NCBI GenBank assembly: GCA_016704325.1
Contig: JADJAG010000007.1
Location: 289,191 to 353,190, forward strand
DNA length: 64,000 bases
Reading direction: 5' to 3'
Source of the DNA: Chitinophagaceae bacterium
Lineage (GTDB): Bacteria > Bacteroidota > Bacteroidia > Chitinophagales > UBA10324
Below, one piece after another: positions 1 through 7,468 of this stretch (position 1 is its first letter; each line of letters begins with the position of its first letter). The position numbers and the translations under genes were made by a program. The notes under the pieces are model-generated. The model had not been told where the DNA came from. It ran no database searches and worked only from the letters and a program-made list of their open reading frames with translations.

Positions 1-330
1 TTTGGTAAACACATAGCAGCGTATTATTACTGGATCTTCCCGAATTTAATGTTGAATTTTTATCCTTGGGGATTGTCAATTAATATTGTTAAACCCTTGA
101 ACGTTAATCAAACAAAGGTTTCCTTTCTCACCTATATCAGCGACCAGGAAAAATTTGAGCAGGGTGTAGCTGCCATGACTGACCGGGTTGAAAGGGAAGA
201 TGAAGCGATTGTAGAGAATGTGCAACGTGGTGTGCGATCAAGGCTCTATGAAAACGGACGTTATTCTCCAACAAAAGAAAAAGGCACGCATCATTTTCAT
301 CGATTGATTGCGCAGTTTATGCAAGCCTGA
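1..330 (+). CDS. Rieske-type aromatic ring-hydroxylating oxygenase alpha subunit, C-terminal part (5' cut by window)
   Basis: The frame is open from base 1, so only the last 109 residues are present and the true start lies outside the window. The visible part resembles the catalytic domain of Rieske non-heme iron oxygenases of the ring-hydroxylating/choline-monooxygenase type: an aromatic stretch YYYWIFPNLMLNFYPWGLS, then a charged helix with EDEAIVENVQRGVRSRLY, and an ending HHFHRLIAQFM. In the family the alpha subunit carries an N-terminal Rieske [2Fe-2S] centre and a mononuclear iron site; neither ligand set is inside the window, so substrate cannot be inferred. The gene ends with TGA and is followed by a palindromic repeat element rather than a linked gene. 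The family call is fairly safe; the specific reaction is not. Confidence 0.75.
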   Translation, partial: FGKHIAAYYYWIFPNLMLNFYPWGLSINIVKPLNVNQTKVSFLTYISDQEKFEQGVAAMTDRVEREDEAIVENVQRGVRSRLYENGRYSPTKEKGTHHFHRLIAQFMQA

Positions 331-367
331 GCCCGGCATAAAGCAACTTTTTAAGATGCCTTTTGTA

Positions 368-548
368 GGGTGTATGACAAATTGCATTTCTCAGCGATAA
401 AATAATACAAGCGCGAAGACGCCAAGACGCCAAAAAAACGTAGCACATTGATCCTTTGTGATTTTCTTCGCGACTTCGCGTCTTGGCGCTAAAAAAGCAA
501 GGCGCTAAGGTAAACGCTACAGCATTAAGTGCAATTTGTCATACACCC
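368..548. repeat. Palindromic element bounded by 19-bp perfect inverted repeats (GGGTGTATGACAAATTGCA)
   Basis: The left end (368-386) and right end (530-548) are perfect inverted copies. Inside lie two further opposed blocks, one reading GCGCGAAGACGCCAAGACGCC and its counterpart around 470-490 reading CTTCGCGTCTTGGCGC, so the whole 181 bp can fold into a long hairpin. There is no ORF inside. Related termini (GTACGACA...TCGTACACCC) occur at 39251-39390 and 49295-50026, which makes this a MITE-like family. Confidence 0.7.
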
Positions 549-744
549 CTTTTGTATCAAATGTTATCGCGATAGCATGATTTATTCTCTTTTCTGGCTG
601 GCTGCCTTGCCTGAATGGCCAAGCAAGGCAAATGCAATTGGCTAAGCCGGTATATTGCTACCTGGAGTGATACAAGATTATCACATTATTAACACAGGTT
701 TTGATCAAGACAATGAATTTCTATATTTGTACTTACTAAAAATA

Positions 745-927
745 ATGACCATGCCAAAGCGCCTTGTTAAGGGAGAGAAAAAAATATTTGGTGTTTGCAG
801 TGGAATTGCAAATTACTTCGATATTGATCCTACTATCGTTAGGGTTTTATTTGTTTTTGGATTTCTGGTTTTTGGTTCAGGACTCTTGCTTTACCTTATC
901 CTGGCCATAGCGATGCCGGAGAATTGA
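745..927 (+). CDS. PspC domain membrane protein
   Basis: A 60-residue protein that is almost entirely one PspC domain. The hallmark pattern starts at once: MPKRLVKGEKKIFGVCSGIA followed by NYFDIDPTIVRVLFVF and a hydrophobic stretch FLVFGSGLLLYLILAIAMPE that makes one or two membrane segments. PspC proteins sit in the inner membrane and in enterobacteria help sense envelope stress; small free-standing versions are common in Bacteroidota and their role is less clear. The frame is open upstream to 655, but homology begins at the ATG at 745 (or 751), so that start is chosen. No Shine-Dalgarno is visible, which is normal for the phylum. It stands alone, with no other psp genes nearby. Confidence 0.85.
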   Translation: MTMPKRLVKGEKKIFGVCSGIANYFDIDPTIVRVLFVFGFLVFGSGLLLYLILAIAMPEN

Positions 928-1120
928 TACTGACTTACAGTATGTGGTTACTGCTGGTTTGAATGGAAATAAATTTTGAATTTCATTCCGGTAAGTGACA
1001 ATCAGCCTTCGTGTATTAAATTTATGCTGAAGTGAATCGTAGCGCAGTTTTTTTTGAAACAATGGCCAGCAGTTACAAAGTGATAGCAACTTTATTTTTA
1101 TATTTAATAGTGAATCAAAT

Positions 1121-2296
1121 ATGAAAATTTTTCTCCACCGGTTTTTTTTACTTTGGATATTGCCGGCAGCTTCTTTGGCGCAACCTTGTTCTGATCTCTT
1201 TATTTCAGAGTATGTGGAAGGAAGTTCATTCAATAAGGTGATTGAGATTTATAATCCGACTACCGGAACGATCCTGTTGGACGGGTATCAATTACTCCTT
1301 TATTCAAATGGTGCAACCGTGCCATCCTTTAATTTCAAGTTGCATGGCCCGCTGGAAAGTCATGGTGTGTACCTGGTTTCGCATCCGCAGGCTGATTCAT
1401 TATTGGTGTTGCCTTTTGTGGATACTACAGGCCTGGTCTGTAACTGGAATGGAGATGATGCCATTGCGCTGGTGAACAATAATACAGGTGATACATTAGA
1501 TATACTTGGCGAAATAGGCATTGATCCCGGAGCATCCTGGCCTGTCCCCGGGGGTAGTACGCTTGATCATTCACTTGTACGGACCATTGAAACACAGGAA
1601 GGAGCTATTGACTGGCTAACAGGAATTGAACAATGGGTATCCTTCGATCAGAATGATTTTTCACACCTGGGTACACATACGATATTGGATTGCCCTGCCG
1701 CTAATCCTGAAATCTCAATAGTTTCTGATAGTACCTCGATTCCGGAAAATGCAGGATCATTTCAACTGAAGATCAGCATACTCAATCCGAATACCGGTGC
1801 CACATCAGGCGATGTTAAAGTAACCGGAGGAACTGCTACACAAGGCAGTGACTACCTGTTCACAGATCAAACCATAACGTTTCCCGCAAATGGTTTTGAA
1901 CCGATCATACTGCCAGTTGAGATTGTGAGTGATGGCTTTTCGGAACCGGATGAGTCTATAGAAATCTCCCTTCAGAATCCAACGAATGGCGCTACCATTG
2001 GCGCTGCTGTCGTAATAGTAAAGATTATTGATGATGACGGATTAGATAACGGTGAGCCGGACATTGTGAATTTGCAGGTTTTTCCAAATCCGGTGATTGA
2101 CCGGTTGTATATATCCACTGCAATACCTGTGAACAGTATAGCTATTGAAAACTTGTTAGGTGAAACTTTGCTGGGTATTCAGCACAACGATTCCGGCAGA
2201 ATAGAAGTAAACATAAAGGAATTCGTTCCGGGAATATATTTCCTGAAAGTTAATGCAGGGGAAAACAATCTTACCAGGAAAATTTTGAAGTATTGA
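1121..2296 (+). CDS. Secreted lamin-tail / Calx-beta protein with T9SS type A sorting tail
   Basis: 391 residues. Residues 1-20 form a signal peptide (hydrophobic core FFLLWILPAASLA, then AQ). Residues about 23-160 match a lamin-tail domain (CSDLFISEYVEGSSFNKVIE and IYNPTTGTILLDGYQL). Residues about 195-305 are a Calx-beta domain, with SIPENAGSFQLKISI, a TATQGSDY turn and an ending VVIVKIIDDD. The last 75 residues are a type IX secretion sorting domain: VFPNPVIDRLYI, then VPGIYFLKV and a basic end RKILKY. The protein is expected to cross the outer membrane through the T9SS and be anchored or released outside. It meets the next gene tail to tail with no spacer. The domain calls are secure; the ligand or role outside the cell is unknown. 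Confidence 0.88.
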   Translation: MKIFLHRFFLLWILPAASLAQPCSDLFISEYVEGSSFNKVIEIYNPTTGTILLDGYQLLLYSNGATVPSFNFKLHGPLESHGVYLVSHPQADSLLVLPFVDTTGLVCNWNGDDAIALVNNNTGDTLDILGEIGIDPGASWPVPGGSTLDHSLVRTIETQEGAIDWLTGIEQWVSFDQNDFSHLGTHTILDCPAANPEISIVSDSTSIPENAGSFQLKISILNPNTGATSGDVKVTGGTATQGSDYLFTDQTITFPANGFEPIILPVEIVSDGFSEPDESIEISLQNPTNGATIGAAVVIVKIIDDDGLDNGEPDIVNLQVFPNPVIDRLYISTAIPVNSIAIENLLGETLLGIQHNDSGRIEVNIKEFVPGIYFLKVNAGENNLTRKILKY

Positions 2297-3586
2297 TCAT
2301 TTGTTTTTCACAACTACCAGTACTTTATCAACGCGTTTGCCATCCATATCCACCACTTCAAATTGGTGATTGCGGAAAGTGAAACTGTCTGTTGTTTTTG
2401 GAATTCTACCGAGCCTGTGCATCATGAAACCACCTAACGTATTGTAGTTGCCGGTTTCCTCTTCTGTTATTTCATGAATATTGAGCAATTCACTCCAGTC
2501 ATGTGTTTGCATCATTCCATCGATCAGCCATGATCCATCGGCACGTTGTACGGCTTCCTGTTTTGCATGGGAGTCGGTAATCCTGATATTTCCAAATATG
2601 GATTCCACCACATCATGTAAGGTTACGATACCTTCGAGTGATCCATATTCATTCATCACCAGGCTGACATGGTTGCCCGAATTCCGGAAATTTTCAAGCA
2701 ACTCAAGGGCAGGCATTGATTCCGGTACATACAAGGGTTGTTTAACCAATACCTGCAGATTCCATGCTTCATGTTTACTTATTTGAATCAGGATATCTTT
2801 AATGGAGATGATGCCGATGATATGATCGAGATCTCCTTTACAGACCGGGAAATTGGTATGCACACTTTGTTCAATTAATTGCTGAATATCTTCCAGTGTT
2901 GATTCGCTATCAACCCACACGATATCATTTCTGTGCGTCATCAGGGTACTCACATTACGGTCGGCAGTTCGAAAAATGCTGCGCAGCATATCGGATTCCT
3001 GTTGTTCGAGAATGCCGAATTGCCTCCCTTGCTCAATGAGGTGTTTCAGCTCTTCTTCTGTTACCGGTGGCTCATTAGACTTCTTATTAAGCCGGAATAT
3101 GCGCAGAATGAATTTGGTAGAGATACTGAGCAGCCAGATAAAAGGAGAGGCGATATAATACAACAATTGCATGATGGGTGCTAAAGCAATGGCAATTGTT
3201 TCAGGACGCGTCATGCCAATTGTTTTTGGAACGAGTTCGCCGAGAACAAGAGTCAAGAAGGTAGTTACTACAATAGTGACAACAAAACCTAACAGCGGAG
3301 CGTACTTTCCAAGCAGGGCTATTCCTTCAAATTCTTCGGTAAGTTTTGCTGCTACTTCCGTTCCGCCGTAGGCACCGGCTATGATACTGACGGCAGTCAT
3401 GGCAATTTGAACAGTTGGCAAGAACCGGTGAGGATCTTTAGCAAGATTGTATGCAATTCTGGCCCTCCAATTGCCTTGCTTCGCCAGCTTTTCCAGCCTG
3501 ATTTTGCGCGATGAAATCAATGCCACTTCCGCCATGGAAAACACGCCATTAAAAAGTGTGAGCAGCAGAATGATGAGGTATTCCAT
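2297..3586 (-). CDS. CorC/HlyC-type (DUF21-CBS) integral membrane protein
   Basis: 429 residues. The first ~180 residues form the DUF21 membrane domain, with an N-terminal segment MEYLIILLLTLFNGVFSMAE and further hydrophobic segments around residues 55-75, 95-125 and 135-160. A pair of CBS domains follows (MTHRNDIVWVDSESTLEDI, FPVCKGDLDHIIGIISIKDI and MNEYGSLEGIVTLHDVVESI). The C-terminal ~80 residues are the CorC_HlyC transporter-associated domain (RADGSWLIDGMMQTHDW to the end). Members are linked to Mg2+/Co2+ efflux or resistance; old haemolysin names are misleading. Its stop directly abuts the stop of the plus-strand T9SS gene, and upstream of its start lies the 85-bp hairpin array, so its promoter must sit in the 70 bp between 3586 and 3657 or within the array. 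Confidence 0.9.
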   Translation of the reverse strand: MEYLIILLLTLFNGVFSMAEVALISSRKIRLEKLAKQGNWRARIAYNLAKDPHRFLPTVQIAMTAVSIIAGAYGGTEVAAKLTEEFEGIALLGKYAPLLGFVVTIVVTTFLTLVLGELVPKTIGMTRPETIAIALAPIMQLLYYIASPFIWLLSISTKFILRIFRLNKKSNEPPVTEEELKHLIEQGRQFGILEQQESDMLRSIFRTADRNVSTLMTHRNDIVWVDSESTLEDIQQLIEQSVHTNFPVCKGDLDHIIGIISIKDILIQISKHEAWNLQVLVKQPLYVPESMPALELLENFRNSGNHVSLVMNEYGSLEGIVTLHDVVESIFGNIRITDSHAKQEAVQRADGSWLIDGMMQTHDWSELLNIHEITEEETGNYNTLGGFMMHRLGRIPKTTDSFTFRNHQFEVVDMDGKRVDKVLVVVKNK

Positions 3587-3656
3587 TTGGAGTCAGCACA
3601 TTGGTGCAGTGCGAAGTACGGATTTTTTGTCTATTTGAAGGGAGGGATTCCTGTCT

Positions 3657-4400
3657 GATGCAATTCCACCTCTGTGTACTCTGTGGTTTCAAAAAAAGGT
3701 AACCACGGAGAGCACAGAGAAGAATATTTATAGAAATAGTCTGATGCAATTCCACCTCTGTGAACTCTGTGGTTTCAAAAAAGATAACCACGGAGAGCAC
3801 AGAGAAAAGTATTTGTAGATCTAGTCTGATGCCATTCCACCTCTGTGTACTCTGTGGTTTCAAAAAAGGTAACCACAAAGAACACAAAGAAAAATACACA
3901 TAGAGCTTGCTAGATGCAATTCCACCTCTGTGAACTCTGTGGTTTCAAAAAAGGTAACCACGGAGAACACAAAGAAAAATACACATAGATCTTGCTAGAT
4001 GCAATTCCGCCTCTGTGAACTCTGTGGTTTTAAAAAAGATAACCACAAAGAACACAAAGAAAAATACACATAGATCTTGCTAGATGCAATTCCGCCTCTG
4101 TGAACTCTGTGGTTTCAAAAAAGGTAACCACAAAGAACACAAAGAAAAATACACATAGATCTTGCTAGATGCAATTCCGCCTCTGTGAACTCTGTGGTTT
4201 TAAAAAAGATAACCACAAAGAACACAAAGAAAAATACACATAGATCTTGTTAGATGCAATTCCGCCTCCGTGTATTCGTGGTTTCAAAAAAGGAAACCAC
4301 AAAGAACACAAAGAAAAGTACACATAAAATTTGTTTGAAGCTATTCCGCCTTTATGCCATCTGTAGTTTCAAAAAAGGTAACCACAAAGAACGCAAAGAG
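3657..4400. repeat. Nine-copy tandem array of an 85-bp hairpin unit
   Basis: Units begin (at GATGCAATTCC or a variant) near 3657, 3743, 3828, 3913, 3998, 4083, 4168, 4253 and 4336, so the period is 84-86 bp. Each unit holds an inverted repeat, TCTGTGTACTCTGTGGTT then about 12 bases then AACCACGGAGAGCACAGAGA, giving an imperfect 18-20 bp stem. The inner copies (3913-4250) are nearly identical, the outer ones diverge, as expected for an array growing by unequal exchange. No conserved repeat/unique spacer alternation is present, so it is not CRISPR. It separates the start of the CorC-like gene from the end of the anti-sigma gene. Confidence 0.9.
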
Positions 4401-4408
4401 GGCCCTCA

Positions 4409-5208
4409 TTATTCGTCAATAGTTTTTGAAAGACTGCAACTGCTTTCTCCCACACTAAGTGAAATCCTTGATCTGCTATTCAATTCCACTTCAGTTATGG
4501 AAGTGTAGAGCTCATTGTATTTGGTTACAACTATAGCCGATTGCTTTTTGCCGTTCACTTCAAAAAAATTTCTACTGATGGTAAAATGAAGGTTCGACGT
4601 ATCGATGATAATTTTTTCCCTGATCAATGCCCTTACAAAGGCGTTGATCCATACATCCTCCCCCTCAAAATTGCAAAAAGAAGAGGTATAGGTCCTGACG
4701 CGCAAAGGAACATATGATTCCTCTTCTGCAAGCTCATCAGTATTGACTTTGCCTAGCTGTTCAGCAGCGACTTCCTTTGGAAGAAGTTCGCTTTCCTCTT
4801 TAAACGGCAGTTTCGATTCAGGCATTTTTGGAACCGATTGTTTTTCTGGCTGCATTGATTCTTTTTCGGTGCTAATGGAGCGGGTTTTTCCTCCGGAATA
4901 TTGATTGATTCAACTTTTAGCGGAGCGGGAAGCGATTCAGGAAGCTTTTTTGCAGGTAATTCAATTACGATAGAAGTAGACTGTTGTTTTTCCGGAGCAA
5001 TAAGCTTGATAACAATCACAACGGTTGATGCAGCTGCAATTGCCAGCAAGATCAACAGTTTGGAAACCTTCATCCACTTATGCCCATTACCTGATTGCAC
5101 CTGTCGCTTCGGTTGCCGCTGTACGAATAACTCAATGCTTTTGAGTTCCACTTCTGGAGGTAATTGTCTGATGGCAGCGAAAGTTTGGTCAATATCTATG
5201 TTTCTCAT
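4409..5208 (-). CDS. Probable membrane anti-sigma factor, interrupted by a -1 frameshift
   Basis: Two overlapping minus-strand frames (4753-5208 and 4409-4855) join into one protein of about 266 residues if the A-run read on the minus strand (plus 4862-4866) is one base longer; the peptide then reads APKKESMQPEKQ across the join. The N-terminal half is cytoplasmic (MRNIDIDQTFAAIRQLPPEV), followed by one membrane segment at about residues 49-68 (LLILLAIAAASTVVIVIKLI), a Pro/Glu/Lys-rich linker, and a C-terminal domain I do not recognise. It starts 4 bp after the ECF sigma gene on the same strand, the usual place for a cognate anti-sigma factor. Whether the shift is a sequencing error or a real lesion cannot be told here. 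The anti-sigma role is inferred from position and topology, not from a clear domain. Confidence 0.6.
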
Positions 5209-5212
5209 CGTA

Positions 5213-5761
5213 TTAAAAGAATATGGTGAAAAGAGTGAATTCTTTAACCGGCAATTTTGATTTCAATGACCGGTCACTCAGGATTGATTTCAATTTCTGT
5301 CGTGCCCGGCTCAATCTTGTTTTGACGGCACCTTCACTTGATTTTTGAGCAGCACTTATTTCCCTGATGCTAAATCCACTGATCTCGAAGAGGATTATAG
5401 CTTCCTTATCCTTTGCCGGAAGCTGATGCAATGCTTTGTAGAGGTAATGAATATCCAGTGCAACTTCAGGGTTACCGGTTTTTGCCTGTAACTTATTCGC
5501 TGCATGCTCATCAAAGGTTCCCTTGAATTTTTGTCGACGCAATTGATTCTTAACAATATTATTTGCCACACCGATCATGTACCAGAGTAGTTTATTCTTA
5601 TCATGAATGCGTTCAAACTGCTGCAAAGTGCAAAGAATGGTTTCCTGAACCAGGTCTTCAGTTTCCATTAAACCATAGGCATTGCTGCTGCAATAGCGTG
5701 TAAAACGATCATGCAATGGCGTGTAAAGTGTAAGAAACTCTTGATGTATGTCTCCGGTCAT
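5213..5761 (-). CDS. ECF-type RNA polymerase sigma-70 factor
   Basis: 182 residues. Region 2 is seen at about residues 25-80 (LMETEDLVQETILCTLQQFE, then LLWYMIGVANNIVKNQLRR) and region 4 at about residues 110-165 (LHQLPAKDKEAIILFEISG, FSIREISAAQKSSEGAVKTR, LSRARQKLKSIL). There are no regions 1 or 3, as in the extracytoplasmic-function group. It directs RNA polymerase to a small set of promoters when its anti-sigma partner is released. The next gene downstream on the same strand is the membrane protein 4 bp away, probably that partner. The 170-bp gap to the divergent plus-strand sigma gene must hold both promoters. Target genes are unknown. Confidence 0.9.
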   Translation of the reverse strand: MTGDIHQEFLTLYTPLHDRFTRYCSSNAYGLMETEDLVQETILCTLQQFERIHDKNKLLWYMIGVANNIVKNQLRRQKFKGTFDEHAANKLQAKTGNPEVALDIHYLYKALHQLPAKDKEAIILFEISGFSIREISAAQKSSEGAVKTRLSRARQKLKSILSDRSLKSKLPVKEFTLFTIFF

Positions 5762-5931
5762 AATTATTTCCTATCCAATAGCAGGCATAAAGTAACATCA
5801 AGGAATGAAAGGTTACAATAGGAAATTGTTTTTTAGCTGTCCGGATGCCGGCAGACTGAAAATTTCTTCAACATAATTTGAACATACTGGTTACATTTTG
5901 TCTTTTTGTTGAAACTTATCAATAGTCCGGA

Positions 5932-6540
5932 ATGGCAAAGCAGAAAAGTTATAGTGATACGGAGCTCATAGCTGCATTAATGCGACCTCTAAGTATGGAT
6001 GATGCGGTAACTTTCATTTACTCAAATCATTATCGCTTTTTGGCCAAAGCAGTTACCGGGAATTCGGGAAATGAGATGGATGCGGAAGATGTTTTTCAGG
6101 AGACGTTGATCACATTCATACAGATGGTGCAGCAACAGAAATTCAGAGGCGAATCCAGTATACGGACGTTGTTGTATTCTTTGATGCGCAACATTTGGCT
6201 GGGTGAATTGCGGAAACGAAATAGTAGCCGAACAAGAGATACCGGCTATTATGAAGATTCAGAACAGGTGGAGAAGGGTGTTACAGAGTTTTTGCAGGTT
6301 AAAGAAGCTACGCAGGAAGTATTCGCATTTTTTGATACCCTGGGAGAAGCCTGTAAAAAGTTGTTGATTCAGTTTTACTACCAGGAAATGCCAATGAAAA
6401 TGATTTTGGAGGAATCCGGTTTTGAGAATGAACAGGTACTCCGGAATAAAAAATACAAGTGCATGAAAAAACTGACTGAAATGCTCGACAAGGCTCCGAT
6501 AATAAAAGAACGTCTAAAAACCGCGCTTAGAAATGGATAA
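5932..6540 (+). CDS. ECF-type RNA polymerase sigma-70 factor (second, divergent)
   Basis: 202 residues. Region 2 lies at about residues 25-95 (AEDVFQETLITFIQMVQQQ, then SIRTLLYSLMRNIWLGELRK). Region 4 is at about residues 125-185 (FDTLGEACKKLLIQFYYQEM, then ESGFENEQVLRNKKYKCMKK) and is more divergent than in the neighbour on the minus strand. The ending LRNG overlaps the start of the next gene by 8 bp, so the two are translationally coupled. It is divergently arranged with the other sigma gene. A weak match to a Bacteroidota promoter (TACATTTTG) lies about 35 bp upstream. Its regulon is unknown, but the CHAT gene ending nearby is a possible member of the same pathway. Confidence 0.88.
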   Translation: MAKQKSYSDTELIAALMRPLSMDDAVTFIYSNHYRFLAKAVTGNSGNEMDAEDVFQETLITFIQMVQQQKFRGESSIRTLLYSLMRNIWLGELRKRNSSRTRDTGYYEDSEQVEKGVTEFLQVKEATQEVFAFFDTLGEACKKLLIQFYYQEMPMKMILEESGFENEQVLRNKKYKCMKKLTEMLDKAPIIKERLKTALRNG

Positions 6541-7318
6541 TCTTTCGCAACAATTACTGGAAAGGCTGGATGATTATCTTGACCATAAGCTCTCCGAAGC
6601 GGAAATGCAGTCCGTTGCTGAACTGCTTGAACAGGACCCTGAAGTGCGCAGGGCGCTTGAGCAAATCAGAACTGCAAGGACGTTGATAAGCCTGAATGGG
6701 TTACATCAAAGAGTAAGATCAGGCCATGTTGAAAATATGAAGTATGTATCGGGTAGTGATGCACACAGAAATAATGGCTTGTCCGGAGTGGTCAGGTATC
6801 TGAGGCCTGCTTTGCGAATGGCTGCTGCTGTTGCAGTAATAATTTTAGCAGCAGGAGTGTTTCAATTCTTCACATTAGATGGGTTATCAGTATATGAGGA
6901 TAATTACTTAGGCTACCATCTTTCTGTAACACGTAATGACGATGCCAAAGACCATCGTGAAATCGACTCCCTGTACAGGGCAGGTCAATTTGAAGCAGTG
7001 ATTCAGTCATATAATTCCGGAGACTCATCAGATAATTTCAGTCGTTTTTTAACTGCGATGGCATACCTGGAAAAGGGAAGAGAACAAGAAGCTATTCCGC
7101 TTTTCCTGTTGATTCAGCAACAGAATAAAGATGCGGCAATAAAATCTTTTGAACAGGAGTCTGAGTACTATCTTTCACTTGCTTATCTTAAATCCGGTGA
7201 AACTAAAAAAGCACTTGATATCATTAAATCAATTAAAAGTAATGAACGACACTTGTTTCGCCACAACTTCTCAGATTGGGAAGTTTGGAAACTGAATATG
7301 ATAGCTTTGAAAGATTAG
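6533..7318 (+). CDS. Membrane anti-sigma-like protein with periplasmic TPR region
   Basis: 261 residues. The N-terminal ~50 residues (LERLDDYLDHKLSEAEMQSV, EDPEVRR-like helix) have the look of a short anti-sigma domain without zinc cysteines. One membrane segment follows at about residues 97-117 (MAAAVAVIILAAGVFQFFTL). The outer part is helical with TPR-like pairs (YRAGQFEAVIQSYNSG, FLTAMAYLEKGREQEAIPLF, YYLSLAYLKSGETKKALDII). The ATG lies 8 bp inside the sigma gene, fixing the start and implying coupling. Topology (cytoplasmic head, TPR tail outside) fits a sensor that binds a periplasmic partner and holds the sigma factor. The role is inferred from arrangement; no named family is claimed. 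Confidence 0.7.
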   Translation: MDNLSQQLLERLDDYLDHKLSEAEMQSVAELLEQDPEVRRALEQIRTARTLISLNGLHQRVRSGHVENMKYVSGSDAHRNNGLSGVVRYLRPALRMAAAVAVIILAAGVFQFFTLDGLSVYEDNYLGYHLSVTRNDDAKDHREIDSLYRAGQFEAVIQSYNSGDSSDNFSRFLTAMAYLEKGREQEAIPLFLLIQQQNKDAAIKSFEQESEYYLSLAYLKSGETKKALDIIKSIKSNERHLFRHNFSDWEVWKLNMIALKD

Positions 7319-7468
7319 TGAGCCAGGATGCCATCAATAATTCATGGCAAATCAGGCCGCAAAGGTGGTTTTTCTAAAGTTTTATATTGAAAATCATAAG
7401 GCTGGGAGTGGAGATGACTTGAAAGTAACAGCACCACTGTATACGCATAGCCCGAGAGATAGGCAGAT

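Noticed and set aside
3657..4400. Possible CRISPR array
   Set aside because: The whole 85-bp unit repeats, with no unique spacers, and no cas genes are present.
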